64,000 bases of DNA from Plutella xylostella (Eukaryota > Arthropoda > Insecta > Lepidoptera > Plutellidae). The stretch lies in assembly GCF_932276165.1 (NCBI RefSeq), contig NC_063992.1:4846001-4910000 (forward strand). Reading direction: 5' to 3'. The position numbers were made by a program, and so were the translations under genes. Of the stretch, positions 33,419 through 43,907 are shown piece by piece; the first letter of the stretch is position 1, and each line of letters opens with the position of its first letter. The notes below the pieces were generated by a model. It saw nothing but the letters and a program-made list of their open reading frames with translations. It was not told the DNA's origin and made no database searches.

Positions 33419-34509
33419 GAGGGACGGATCAGTACCTTATTGGCCGGGGGCTGCCCAGCTAAGGCAGGCGGTAACTGATCAATTAGCCGCGATGGGCTAT
33501 CCTACCGTCGAGAGTCACCCCTGGCGCCCGCGCATCACGTCCATTGGCGCAGACTTATCACCGGTGACTGTGACTCCCCGTGTTGTTTCCCACATCTTTC
33601 CAAAAAGACGCAGGTGAAGTGACCTCTCCACAGGCCTGGCGCTGCATCGCCTGGGACACATTTAAGAAACACGAACTTGCCCAGCATTCATGCCTCTCTC
33701 TCGACCTCAACGTCTTTATCCACAGGAATGAGTGATCACTACGTGTGGAGACGCATCAGTTGCAGGAGTTGCCGACTTGTTCAGGTTGTACCCTACTGTC
33801 GCCTACGGTACCCCAGATCCGTTGCCTCATCCGCAATATCTCTACCAAGGTCTTAGTCTACAAAACATGCGTCCTGAGTATTCTCTTGTATGCATCTGAA
33901 ACGTGGACAACCTACTCGATGCACGAACGCCGTCTAAATGCTTTCCACATGCGATGCCTTCGCGCAATACTAGATGTCACTTGGAAAGACCGGATGTCCA
34001 ACGAAAGAGTTCTCGACATAACTCGCACCTGTAGTATCACTGCTACACTGAAACAACGAAGGTTGCGATGGCTGGGCCATGTTTTACGTATGGACCCAGA
34101 TAGACTTCCTCGCGCGGTGATGCTGGGCCAAATCGCAGACGCCAAAAGACCAGTAGGTCGCCCGATGCTCCGTTTTAAGGATTCCTGCAAACGTGACATG
34201 TTATCCTTTGGCATTAACCCGAACACCTGGGAAACGGCAGCCATCGCAAGAGCGGAATGGCGAGGCCTTCTGTGTGATGGAGTAGCTCACCACGACGAAG
34301 CCTGGCTCGATGGCTTGAGGCAGAAAAGACTTCGTGCAGTTCAAGAACCGTCTGCAGACTCACGCTACACTTGCGATCTCTGTGGCAGAAGGTGTCGAGC
34401 TGCAATCGGACTCTACAGCCATAGAAAAAGATGCGCACAAACCTCTTCCCATCGAATGGATTGACGCTGCAACTATCATCTGATCAAGATGTCGTGGCCA
34501 ATGATGATG
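33419..34509 (+). mobile_element. Internally rearranged LINE with 10-bp TSD
   Basis: The direct repeat ataggtaggt flanks it at 33409-33418 and 34510-34519. It ends in a short (atg)n tail (34499-34509), as RTE-like LINEs do. The 3' two-thirds encode an RT C-terminus. The 5' ~330 bp do not look like the preceding RT motifs. The copy therefore seems to join a 5' region directly to the 3' end, giving a SINE-like deletion derivative. Confidence 0.7.
33745..34464 (+). pseudogene. LINE reverse transcriptase C-terminus with zinc finger
   Basis: An open frame of 239 codons. From about residue 35 it shows the post-RT region VYKTCVLSILLYASETWT, then RRLRWLGHVLRMDPDRLPRA, then KRPVGRPMLRFKD. It ends with a CX2CX12HX3C finger (CDLCGRR ... 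YSHRKRC) just before the stop. This order is that of RTE-like LINE ORF2 C-termini. All catalytic RT motifs, including the YADD box, and the endonuclease are absent, so it is a remnant. The first ~35 residues do not match the family. Confidence 0.8.
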
Positions 34510-34519
34510 ATAGGTAGGT

Positions 34520-35076
34520 ACCTACTAATGTATATACCATAACCAGTGTCTTTTCAGAGCTTCGCTATCAAAGACAGATATAATATTATTATACAGTATA
34601 CACACAGATAGCTACACAGACACTTAAACTTATTGTAACACCCCTCTTTATCAGTCTGGGGTTAAAAACAAGGGTCAACCGGCCCACTTGGCCACGAGTT
34701 AACTCATGCAAGTCGCATTTGCATGAAGTTTCTTGCTGAACTGCAACTTGGCTGCTACTAAACAGTTTATGTGGTAAACTAATCACTTCACTTGACTGCT
34801 GCTTTTTATAGTTCTAAACAACGAATATAGTTCTAAATAATTACTGTACTTATATTATTATTGGCCAGTTCTCTACTAAATACTTAATAAATAAATTTAT
34901 ACGTATAACGTATGTATAGTAAGTATATATTTCTTATGACTGTAATAAATGCTGCTGCACTGCACTTCATAAAACAAGTAGGTAAAGTAAGAAAACTATA
35001 ATTGAATTAAAAATCTTTAATAAATTATACTGTCTATTTACACATGGTCTACCACGACTACTAGAAACTTATTATA
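34520..35076. other. Anonymous AT-rich DNA
   Basis: No gene is seen. 34640-34760 is somewhat GC-richer and may be an old repeat. Confidence 0.35.
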
Positions 35077-35339
35077 CAGGGTGTTGCAAAATTGGTATAC
35101 TAAGCCGAAACCTACATGTGCAGCATGGTATATCTAAGCCCGAAACTGAAATCAGAATATGGAAATTCGCGAAAAAAATATTCATTTTCCATAGTAAAAG
35201 TCACGTGACCAACAAAGTTTCTATGGAAAATGAATTTTTTTTTTCACGAATTTTCAAATTCTGATTTCAGTTTCGGGCTTAGATATAACATGCTGCACAT
35301 GTAGGTTTCGGCTTAGTATACCCTTTTTGCAACACCCTG
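35077..35339. mobile_element. Fold-back MITE with cagggtgttgc ends and TA flanks
   Basis: The ends cagggtgttgcaaaattgg and the complement of ttttgcaacaccctg are flanked by TA on both sides, as in Tc1/mariner-type insertions. Nested inverted repeats run inward (gaaactgaaatcagaat / attctgatttcagtttc). The core 'agtcacgtgaccaacaaagt' is shared with the MITE split by the Gypsy element. Confidence 0.75.
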
Positions 35340-35519
35340 TATAACGTGGACTGAGAAAAATATTGTATAATTCACATATGTAAGCAAAATGATAGACATC
35401 CATTAAACTTCGACTATCGGGTTTGCACAGCGGGCTTGTCCCGTTTGGTTATGGTAACTTGAGTCAAAACTTACTTAAAATACTTTTCTAACAAAGAATT
35501 GCTTCGCTCAAACCTTGTA

Positions 35520-35560
35520 CGTAATTCGCTACGTTTCAAAAAGTCACGTGACTATCAAAG
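35520..35560. repeat. Left part of a MITE split by the Gypsy element
   Basis: tcaaaaagtcacgtgacta, then tcaaag, aligns with 35201-35222 of the intact neighbour MITE. The other half resumes at 40491. The left boundary is unclear. Confidence 0.6.
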
Positions 35561-35697
35561 TGTGAAGTCCCTATCCTGGGGGATATCTTCCAATAAAACC
35601 AGGGAGCTGATGTTCACCGAGCGCACTTTATTTCCAGAATGAATGACACATATGCTACCCTCAATCAATATTCGTAACTCACTAAGCATACCCTACA
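35561..35697 (-). repeat. 3' LTR of the Gypsy element
   Basis: 137 bp, TG...CA, identical base for base to 40354-40490. On the minus strand it carries AATAAA (35632 to 35627), a plausible polyadenylation signal. Confidence 0.96.
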
Positions 35698-36005
35698 ATA
35701 CCCCCACACCAATTACACAACTAATTCTAAATTTAAAGCGTTTGTCTTATCTTTAACAATAACAAAGGAATGCATTAACAATCAAACAAAAGACGTAAGT
35801 TAATCCTATATATATAGCATTTAACATTCGTAAAATTAAAAACATAAGCAACGTTTGTAGTTATACTGGGCAATACTGATTACCTATTTATTTAACTGTA
35901 GTTGTTATCAGTTACACAATAATCTAAGAACCAATAAAACACATAATTACATGTAAGTATTCTTCGTCTATACACGTTGAACATAGCAATAACAATTGAC
36001 TTATT
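35698..36005 (-). other. 3' untranslated region and polypurine tract of the Gypsy element
   Basis: Minus-strand ggtgtgggggtat (35710 to 35698) abuts the 3' LTR and should prime plus-strand DNA. The remaining ~290 bp is AT-rich and non-coding. Confidence 0.7.
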
Positions 36006-39000
36006 CTAAAATCTATATTTAGGGTTTTTATGCAAATTGCAAGTACGTATAGGACGAGACTGGGGCGGCACACTGGCGGGCGATGACTCCGGCGATAAGA
36101 ACTGATCAGCTGATTCTTCCGGCGAGCCGGACGGAGTTGCCGGCGGAGGGGCCTGCGCCCGCGCCGGCGTCACGGACCCCGCGCCCCGCTCCGACTGAGC
36201 CTCCGACCCTCGAGGCGAAACGCCCACCGTTACAACATCTGCTGTGTCAGAAGTGATCACAACGTTTGGGTTCTCTTGTTTATCTTTTGCTGGGAAAACA
36301 AGCGAATTCCTAGATCTCCGTCTTAACTGGTCTACGTGCCTATGAACCTGAGAACCATCTATGCCCCTAACCTCCATGTTTTTAGGACCTAATTTATTAA
36401 TGACCTTTCCCGGTTCCCACTTTTCGCCCCTAAGATATTGCCTATACCACACATCCTCCCCCGCGTGTATTTCGCGATTGGCCGCCCCCGAGGCGGCGCC
36501 CCCGAGCTGGCGGCGCTGCAGGCAGCTCACGCGGCCGCCCACGTCCGCCCGCAGCGCGTCCAGGCGCGTGCGCAGGCGCCGGCCCTGCAGCAGCATGCTG
36601 GGACTCTGTCCGGTCGTCGCATGTTCCGTATTTCTATAATACAACAAAAATGTGTGCAAAGCCCTATCTATCGACTGTTTTTCATACATGGCCTTTTTGA
36701 CAACTCGTTTGATAGTCCTAACTGCGTTTTCCGCTGCCCCGTTGGAGGATGGATGATACGGTGCCGCAAATATGTGATCTATGCCGTATGATCTAGTAAA
36801 CTTCGCAAATTCGCTACTAGAATATGGCGGGCCGTTGTCGCTGACCAACTGCTTAGGAATGCCCCATCGTCCCCATAATTCAACGAGCTTGTCTATCGTC
36901 CAATTGGCTGCTGTGCTAGGTACCGGAAACACCTCGATCCATTTGGAAGTGGAGTCTACAACTATTAAATAAGTCTTTCCGAATATTGGTCCCATGAAGT
37001 CGAGGTGTAGCCTCGTCCACGGGCGCGCCGGCCACGGCCAGGGCGAGTGTGGCACCCGCGGCGGCGCGTCCGCCTGCGCCGCGCACACCGCGCACGCGCG
37101 ACACACCCGCTCCACCGCCTCGTCCACTCCTGCCCACCACACGTAGCTGCGAGCTATCGCCTTCGACTTCACGACGCCCATGTGGGGCTCGTGTATTATA
37201 TTTAATACTTTTTCCCGACATTTTTCTGGTACTACTAGCCTGTGTCCCCACATTACGCAACCCAACTCCTCATACAACTCGTTTCGCCTATTAAAATAGG
37301 GTTGCATACCCACTATGTCGCAACTGTCAGGCCAACCGTTGCGAACATAATTTAGAACCCGACCTAGAATCTGATCTTTAGCAGTTTGACATTTAATTTC
37401 ATTATACTCGTATTCTAATAACAAGGCTTCCTGAGCAAAATGTAAATATGTCTGCTCCGGCAGTATACAGTTTTTACTATTCTCACTACTAGACACGGGT
37501 AGTCTCGATAAACCATCAGCACCATTGACGTCCGTCCGTACGTATTCTATATCGTAATCGTAAGCTGATAGAATAATAGCCCAACGTTGCATTCTACTCG
37601 CGGCCATTACCGGGATACTGGCGTTGGAACCGAAGATAGAAACCAAGGGTTTATGATCGGTTCGCAGAATGAAATGACGCCCGTAAATATATTGATGGAA
37701 CTTCTTCATACTGAATATTATCGCGAGCGCCTCACGGTGTATCTGTGAGTAATTTTTTTCAGCGTCCGTGAGTGTGCGTGACGCGTAGGCCAGCGGCCGC
37801 TCGACGCCCCCCGCGCCCCGCTGCGACAGCACCGCCCCCACCCCCTTGGCGCTCGCGTCGCACGTCACTATCAGCTCAGCTGATGGGTCGTAATGTGCTA
37901 GTACCGACGAACTGACCAATAAATTTTTCACTTCTTTAAATGCCCGCTCACATTCCGAGCCCCACCGCCACTCACGGCCTTTTTTTAATAAATCATATAA
38001 CGGTACTAAAGTAGCACTTATGTTTCTGACGAATTTTGCATAAAAGTTTACTAGACCTAAAAACGATCGTAATTCGGAAACGTTTTCCGGCCGGGGAATC
38101 TTAGTAATAGCTGAAACTTTAGCAGGATCCGTTTTAATGCCGTCTTTTGAAACAATATAACCTAAATACGACACCTCATCGGTTAAGAAAATGCATTTAG
38201 ACTTTTTAAGTTTTAATCCTTTACTTTGCAACCGCTGGAATACCGCCTCTAATGCTTCTAAATGCTCCGCCTCCGTCCGTCCGCCTATGATGACGTCATC
38301 AAGGAAAACTTCTACGTTTGGAATACCGCTTAATAATGTCGACATAATGCGCTGGAATATGCCCGAGCTCGATGCTAAGCCGTACACTAGTCTATTGTAC
38401 GTGAATAAACCTCTATGAGTGTTTATTACTGTGTATTTCTTAGTATCATCGAGTTCTACCTGGTTATAAGCCTGACTCAAGTCAATTTTTGAGAAATATT
38501 GCGCCCCATTGAGTCCTACGAGTACCTCATCTATCCTAGGCAACGGATACCTATCAACCAGTAAGACGGGGTTCAAGGTCGCTTTGTAATCAGCACAAAT
38601 TCTTAACCCACCATCAGCCTTTGTAACGGGTACCAGAGGAGAAGCCCAGTCGGAGCAGTCGGTGGGCTCGATGACGCCGGCGTCCAGCATGGCGTCCAGC
38701 TCGCGGTCCACGCGCTCCCGCAGCGCGAAGGGCAGCGGCCGCGCGCGGTGGAACACGGGCCGGGCGCCCTCGCGCACGCGCAGCCGCGCCGCGCCGCCAG
38801 TGTACCGACCCAGTCCGCCCGAAAACAACTCCTTATACCTGCCCAACAAAACACATATGTCTTTATTCAAAGGCTGTGAGTCACCGCTAACATTGTTACA
38901 ATTGAAACTAGGTATCACTACACCTAGTTCTGCCAGCCACTGACGACCTAATAAAGACGTTGTTGCCCCTTCGATTACGAATAAATCTAAGATAGCTTCC

Positions 39001-40283
39001 TTATCTTTATACCTAACTAAAGGTTTTATTATACCTAAAGGACGAACTTTAGAGCCATCAATAAACTTGAGACAAATATTATTTTTCTCAATTTTTCTAT
39101 GTGAAAATAATTCCTCATACAGTTGTTTACTAATGCAGGATATAGCTGTTCCTGTGTCAACTTCCATTTTTACAATTTTGTTGTCTAAACACATAGGTAC
39201 ACTCACCGCTCTGTAATCGTTTAGACACAAGCTGTGTAACGCCTCCTCGAGATCGGCGCCCTCGCCGAGGTTCTCCTCCCAGGAGTCAGGTTCCGCAGCG
39301 GTCGCTCCGTAGTGCACCCGGCCCGGGGCGCGGCCGCCGCCGCCGCCCGCGGTCCGCCCGCGCCCCGCCGCACGCGGGCACACCCGCCTCAGGTGGCCCG
39401 TCTCCCTGCACCGGCTGCACACATAGTCCCGGAAACGACAACTATTCTCCGAATGGTTGCGCGCACCACAAGCACGACATGCCCCTCGGCCGGGCCCTGC
39501 TGCCGTCACTGCCTCGTGGCCCCGCGATTGACGCCAACCGTCGGCTCCATTGAACGCCGCTCCACCCGCGCCGCTGCTGCTGTAGCTACCAGCGCCCCGG
39601 CTGCTGTGGGGACCGCCGCCCGCGCCGCCGCCGCCGCCCCGCTGCGGCCCGCGCGCGCGCCCCTGCTGCGCCAGCTCGAGCGCATGCACCGCGCCCCCGG
39701 AGCTGGCCGCGCCCCCGGAGCTGGCCGCCCCGCCGCCGCCGCCGCCGCCACTGGCTCCCGGCGCCTCCACCGCTGCCGCGTTTATCTCCGCCGCTTCCAG
39801 TGACGTGGCCAGCTTCACCGCGTTCGTGAACGTCAATGTGTCGTCCTCGGCGAACAGGCGCTGACGAATGACGTCGCTCCTCAGCCCGCACACGAGCTGA
39901 TCCCGGAGGTTGTCGTTCAGCTTATCTCCAAAGTTGCAAAGACGTGCCGCCTTTTTGAGTGCGGCCACGTAACCCGAAACGTTTTCTTCTGCGCTTTGCC
40001 GCCTCTGTCTGAACCTGAACCGTTCCGCCCACACCGACGGGGAAGGCTGCAGATGGTCACGTAGTAGGTCACACGCGGCCTCATAGGTTATGTCCGACGG
40101 CTTACTAGGACACGCCAAGTTCACCAGTAACTCGTAGGCCTCATCACCCATACTCGCAATTAATATAGGTAGTTTTAGGTCGGCACTTATTTTATTCACT
40201 TTATAGTACATTTCGAGTCTATCTACGTATGACGACCACGTGCCGCCGCGCACTTGGAACTCCGCTAATTTGCCGACCGACAT
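36006..40283 (-). CDS. Gypsy gag-pol polyprotein
   Basis: A single intact 1,425-codon frame with no frameshift between gag and pol. Residues 1-170 are a Gag domain. 172-250 is a Gly/Ser/Ala-rich low-complexity linker. Two CX2CX4HX4C zinc knuckles lie at 269-302 (CRACGARNH..., CSRCRETGH...). The aspartic protease VDTGTA is near 375-380. Reverse transcriptase follows, with DLSQAYNQV and the FLDDV catalytic box near 662. RNase H has VTCDASAKGVGAVLS and LRTDHKPL. The integrase zinc region HX..HX..CX2C precedes the core. The core's three acidic residues lie in DFMGP (about 1094), SDNGP (about 1148) and AENAV (about 1183), giving DD35E spacing. The start Met is the first ATG after the primer site. 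All key residues seen are intact, so the copy could encode active enzymes. GC content swings sharply between blocks of the frame. Confidence 0.96.
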   Translation of the reverse strand: MSVGKLAEFQVRGGTWSSYVDRLEMYYKVNKISADLKLPILIASMGDEAYELLVNLACPSKPSDITYEAACDLLRDHLQPSPSVWAERFRFRQRRQSAEENVSGYVAALKKAARLCNFGDKLNDNLRDQLVCGLRSDVIRQRLFAEDDTLTFTNAVKLATSLEAAEINAAAVEAPGASGGGGGGGAASSGGAASSGGAVHALELAQQGRARGPQRGGGGGAGGGPHSSRGAGSYSSSGAGGAAFNGADGWRQSRGHEAVTAAGPGRGACRACGARNHSENSCRFRDYVCSRCRETGHLRRVCPRAAGRGRTAGGGGGRAPGRVHYGATAAEPDSWEENLGEGADLEEALHSLCLNDYRAVSVPMCLDNKIVKMEVDTGTAISCISKQLYEELFSHRKIEKNNICLKFIDGSKVRPLGIIKPLVRYKDKEAILDLFVIEGATTSLLGRQWLAELGVVIPSFNCNNVSGDSQPLNKDICVLLGRYKELFSGGLGRYTGGAARLRVREGARPVFHRARPLPFALRERVDRELDAMLDAGVIEPTDCSDWASPLVPVTKADGGLRICADYKATLNPVLLVDRYPLPRIDEVLVGLNGAQYFSKIDLSQAYNQVELDDTKKYTVINTHRGLFTYNRLVYGLASSSGIFQRIMSTLLSGIPNVEVFLDDVIIGGRTEAEHLEALEAVFQRLQSKGLKLKKSKCIFLTDEVSYLGYIVSKDGIKTDPAKVSAITKIPRPENVSELRSFLGLVNFYAKFVRNISATLVPLYDLLKKGREWRWGSECERAFKEVKNLLVSSSVLAHYDPSAELIVTCDASAKGVGAVLSQRGAGGVERPLAYASRTLTDAEKNYSQIHREALAIIFSMKKFHQYIYGRHFILRTDHKPLVSIFGSNASIPVMAASRMQRWAIILSAYDYDIEYVRTDVNGADGLSRLPVSSSENSKNCILPEQTYLHFAQEALLLEYEYNEIKCQTAKDQILGRVLNYVRNGWPDSCDIVGMQPYFNRRNELYEELGCVMWGHRLVVPEKCREKVLNIIHEPHMGVVKSKAIARSYVWWAGVDEAVERVCRACAVCAAQADAPPRVPHSPWPWPARPWTRLHLDFMGPIFGKTYLIVVDSTSKWIEVFPVPSTAANWTIDKLVELWGRWGIPKQLVSDNGPPYSSSEFAKFTRSYGIDHIFAAPYHPSSNGAAENAVRTIKRVVKKAMYEKQSIDRALHTFLLYYRNTEHATTGQSPSMLLQGRRLRTRLDALRADVGGRVSCLQRRQLGGAASGAANREIHAGEDVWYRQYLRGEKWEPGKVINKLGPKNMEVRGIDGSQVHRHVDQLRRRSRNSLVFPAKDKQENPNVVITSDTADVVTVGVSPRGSEAQSERGAGSVTPARAQAPPPATPSGSPEESADQFLSPESSPASVPPQSRPIRTCNLHKNPKYRF

Positions 40284-40340
40284 TGTTTTCGACGCGAATT
40301 TTTTTCGTTACACGCGCACAAATGTCCCGGCACCGATTTT

Positions 40341-40352
40341 TCTTCGTCGCCA
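40341..40352 (-). other. Primer binding site of the Gypsy element
   Basis: Minus-strand TGGCGACGAAGA begins one base inside the 5' LTR. It would pair with a tRNA 3' end ending in CGCCA, a tRNA-Ser-like terminus. The small LTR element at 17337-18321 has a similar TGGCGACAA. Confidence 0.8.
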
Positions 40353-40353
40353 C

Positions 40354-40490
40354 TGTGAAGTCCCTATCCTGGGGGATATCTTCCAATAAAACCAGGGAGC
40401 TGATGTTCACCGAGCGCACTTTATTTCCAGAATGAATGACACATATGCTACCCTCAATCAATATTCGTAACTCACTAAGCATACCCTACA
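40354..40490 (-). repeat. 5' LTR of the Gypsy element
   Basis: 137 bp, identical to the 3' LTR. It should hold the promoter. No clear TATA box was seen. Confidence 0.96.
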
Positions 40491-40590
40491 CAAAGTTTCT
40501 GGGGAAAAGCATATTTTTTATCGTGAATTTTCAAAACTTCTAAAACAATGGGTGTTAAGAATGACCCTTTCGGCTTATTATACCTTTTTT
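40491..40590. repeat. Right part of the MITE split by the Gypsy element
   Basis: caaagtttctggggaaaagc, then tcgtgaattttcaaa, aligns with 35216-35262. 'ttcggcttattatacc' near the end aligns with the MITE end at about 35313-35328. Confidence 0.6.
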
Positions 40591-41278
40591 TGCATCATCG
40601 CCTTCATCGTCAAACTCACAAAACACTCACTTTTATTCATTAAAAAATTGGCAACTTGTTAGATTGACAACGTGCCTACGCTGTAAAACTACTTATAAAG
40701 ACGACCGTGCAACTAAAAGCATTTTTTGTGATTCCAACATCTAATACATCACATCCAGTATGTTCAGATCGCACGGGACGCGGCCGCCGCGGGCGGGACT
40801 GGCAGCCAACAAATTATTGCAATATTGCAGCTTCCGACCGTACCAGACGACCAAGAAAATAACAACCCCCGTGACTCTTATCACAGAGAGGTAAAGGCGA
40901 ATTCTCTTTGCCAGTTAGAACACGTCACAGTATACACCTCTGCAATATTTTGCCAATCTAAAATAGGGACGGCGATTACTTTGTTATGTGAGCGGACTGG
41001 AATTCGATTAATAATCGATCATATGGAATAAATAAAATACGTTTTCCAACATATTTAAATAGGGGTTCAGTTTGTCACCCGTCTAGCCCCGGGCCTGGTA
41101 GTAGCATGCTATAAACATTATAACTATAGTTGGGAGTGTTGGGACAGAAAATATACCTAATTTGTAACATGAGACATTCTAGCCATTTTTCGTTCCTACG
41201 TAATTTAACCTCTAGAGACCAAGAGACCCCATATGATGACATAATGTGGAGACCCACGACAGGGTTTTAGGACATTAG
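40591..41278. other. Anonymous DNA with a GC-rich patch
   Basis: 40776-40805 is GC-rich (gacgcggccgccgcggg). No gene is recognised. Confidence 0.35.
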
Positions 41279-41475
41279 ACGGTCGAATGGTGTAGTGTTT
41301 AGTGGCCCTGACTGCTATGCCGAAGGTCCCGGGTTCGATTCTCGGCTGGGGTAGATATTTTTTTGAAGACAGATTTGTACTCGGGTCTTTGGTGTTGATA
41401 TTTATATTTAATATGTATCTCTCAGTGTAGTTTGCGGTCGGATGGCCGTGTGAGAGATGTCCTCACATATCTGAA
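41279..41475 (+). mobile_element. tRNA-derived SINE, second body type
   Basis: The head has tggtgtagtgtttagtggcc, the B box GGTTCGATTCT and ggctggggtagatattt. It is closely related to the head at 5832, but the body is different (tgtagtttgcggtcggatgg, gtgagagatgtcc). A 13-bp unit, catatctgaaagg, is tandemly doubled at 41466-41491. The TSD was not resolved. Confidence 0.7.
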
Positions 41476-41629
41476 AGGCATATCTGAAAGGTTCAGACAA
41501 AGTTAAGTTTGCAACCGCCGAAAACTGAAAGTTGTAAAATTTTAGATCTCTGGGTCTCAGGTTTCACCGACATGACACATGCATGAGTGACTTTTATGCA
41601 CTTCAAATAAGTGTTCGTTATCAAAGTAC

Positions 41630-41740
41630 CCAGTACATCACGACCCATCACGTCCCCACTGCTGGGGCACGGGTCTCCTTCCAATGAAGGAAGGGTTTAG
41701 GCCTAGTCTCTTTCTTTCTTTCTTTCTAGTCCAGTGCGGG
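41630..41740 (-). mobile_element. RTE-type LINE 3' end fragment with a (TTTC)n insert
   Basis: Same block as 25361-25468. Where that copy has caccacgctggcct, this one has a (tttc)n run at about 41708-41728. Confidence 0.55.
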
Positions 41741-43749
41741 TTGGTATTAACACTTGGTATTACAACTGAAATCCTAAGTGCGAAATGCGAAACAATCCGT
41801 TTGTGCGTGTTAACCGGAGAGCATTCGAATTAGCCAAGCTTAGTACAATGTCTGTACCTGAACACGAGCTATGCTCAAACTGTATGCAGTGATCGTTAGT
41901 GCGATAGACATAAGGATTACATTATTAACTGAAGTGTTCGATGTGTGGGATCCGTTTCTACTACTCGCTTAAACCTAAAATAATCTTTATGCCATTTACT
42001 ATGGATATTTTGCACGCGAAATCAGCACTGCCGCTCGCTGCCTGGTTCGTAATCAGTAATCAGTAAGTAAGTATACGGCCTTAAGAGATCAGAAAATAGG
42101 AAATTTCTGCAACTTAAGTGACTTTAACGTTTTTAACCACCGCGCACCGGCGTAAAAGCAGAGTGTTATAAGTTTAACCTAGACATAAGACATAGAAATA
42201 TTTACTTTAAATTCGAAATTTGGTATCATTTTACTTTAATGACCTGTTCAGTCGTTTGAAGAACATCAGCTCTTTATAGAGGATTCTGCCATTTGTCCTG
42301 ACAATTCGAAATTTAGTAACGTATTACTATTAATCGTAATTAATTGTAAATGCTGCTATTTTATCAATTGGCCTTTATTTCTGCAATACATCATGATCAA
42401 AGATCCAGATTCGATGAATGGCACTCAAACTCTGGCAACCACCCAGAGCCTTGTCAAATAAAATATATTAAAAGTCAGGAAGTAAGAAGTTCAAGATTAA
42501 TGTCGTGATTACTCGTGATACCAATAGATTTTATTCACTACCGGAGCTGGGTTCCAATCTATCGTCGATAATTACTAAGTGAGTGATACCCAAAGTACAT
42601 TTTAAAGGGCTAAATCTAAAATCGGAAGAATTACTCCAATAATTGTTTTTTCTGTTAATTTTTTCCCATCCCAATGCTTTCACCGATCACATTTTCACTT
42701 ACCGCTTGTATACACAGTGCCTAAGTATAATTAATTAGATGTTAATTATATTAATTACATTTTACATGCAAATGTCCAACTAAAACTACCCTCAAAGTAA
42801 AATTTAAAATATTATGGATTTCAGGGTATGTTTCAGAATTCTGACGGAATTCTGTGCGTACCAATTTCGTGGTAAATTGCAACTTGACAGCTCACTTACT
42901 ATGCACAGCTGTGTGGTGTGACGTTGACGCGTTTAAATTGATTAGTAGAATCTAGGCATTTAACTATACCTAGCAGTGCTTGCTTCACGGCTCCGTTATC
43001 GGCGTAGATAAACGTCACTATATCGACACTAGTTTATCGACAGCGATATTGGACCCGTACCGTGACTATTGAATACAATACATACAGGGAGGAAAAATAT
43101 TATTATATAGGTCTTAAATTAAATATCATTGCTACAAGCAATGCTCGTCTGATGGCAGCTAAAGTTTTATTATATATTTCTGACAGTTTCATGAAATTGT
43201 GTCTTCGACCGGAATATAGCGTGAACCCGTCACTCGCAGAGAAAAACTTGGGCGAGTTATTATTCCACGCTCACCCATGCCTGGAGAGACGGAGATTTTA
43301 ATTAAGTCAATTATTATTATTTTTTGCATGTAGAAGTAATAGTAAAGTATACTTTAGGGATAGAAAGATCAAAACATAACATACAAAGCACCTCTTTTAC
43401 AATGGTCTCGATAGGAATCCCGAGTCCGAGTTGTTCTATGGGCATGCCGTGACATTTACCTAAGTATTGTGGGGTTACCACCACCGAAAATTTGCAAATA
43501 ACAATGTGGATGCAAGAATGATTTTAGTAAGTTCATAAATCGCCATAAGTAATTAGACACATTATTAATGATGTAGTTACGAGAATAACTAAATATAGAC
43601 ATAAAGGTCTCGTCTCGGGCCATACATGTTGAATAGACCTTCATCAGTGAAGTCTGAGTGAATCACGCTCTGTTAGTGACTCAATGTTTACTATGAATCT
43701 AATTTAAAACTTATCATTATCAGTTGGCACTTCACAATATAGTGTAGTA
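41741..43749. other. Anonymous intergenic DNA
   Basis: A 79-codon frame at 43062-43301 has no recognisable domain, splice context or bias, so I do not call it. 43736-43749 is the left TSD of the next element. Confidence 0.4.
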
Positions 43750-43907
43750 CTAGGCAAACATAGTATGCGTCGCCCTCCGGCTAGATGGGGTGACGACTTG
43801 CGAAAGGTGGCTAGTTATGATTGGATGCGGAAAGCTAAAGATCGCATCCAGTGGCGTGCTTTAGGAGAGGCCTACGTCCAGCAGTGGACTGCTATAGGCT
43901 AATGATG
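43750..43907 (+). mobile_element. 158-bp RTE-type LINE end with 14-bp TSD
   Basis: It encodes the last ~48 residues of an RTE reverse transcriptase: RRPPARWGDDLRKVAS, then DWMRKAKDRIQWRALGEAYV and QQWTAIG, then a stop and an (atg)n tail. The perfect 14-bp direct repeat aatatagtgtagta flanks it at 43736-43749 and 43908-43921. Extreme 5' truncation explains its size. Confidence 0.9.

Larger units (their letters stand above)
35561..40490 (-). mobile_element. Complete Ty3/Gypsy LTR retrotransposon
   Basis: The 4,930-bp element is flanked by the 5-bp TSD caaag at 35556-35560 and 40491-40495. Its two 137-bp LTRs read identically throughout. On the minus strand the order is 5' LTR (40354-40490), primer binding site, one gag-pol frame, polypurine tract, 3' LTR (35561-35697). 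No env-like frame is present. A tRNA-Ser-type primer and a CX2CX4HX4C-bearing Gag fit the mag-like side of Gypsy, but that clade placement is an inference. Confidence 0.95.

Noticed and set aside
39312..39891. Ala/Arg/Gly-rich frames of up to 163 codons
   Set aside because: They lie in alternative frames of the GC-rich linker of the Gypsy gag region. Low complexity and GC content explain their length.
43062..43301. 79-codon frame
   Set aside because: No similarity, no promoter or splice signals, and a length within chance expectation for this region.
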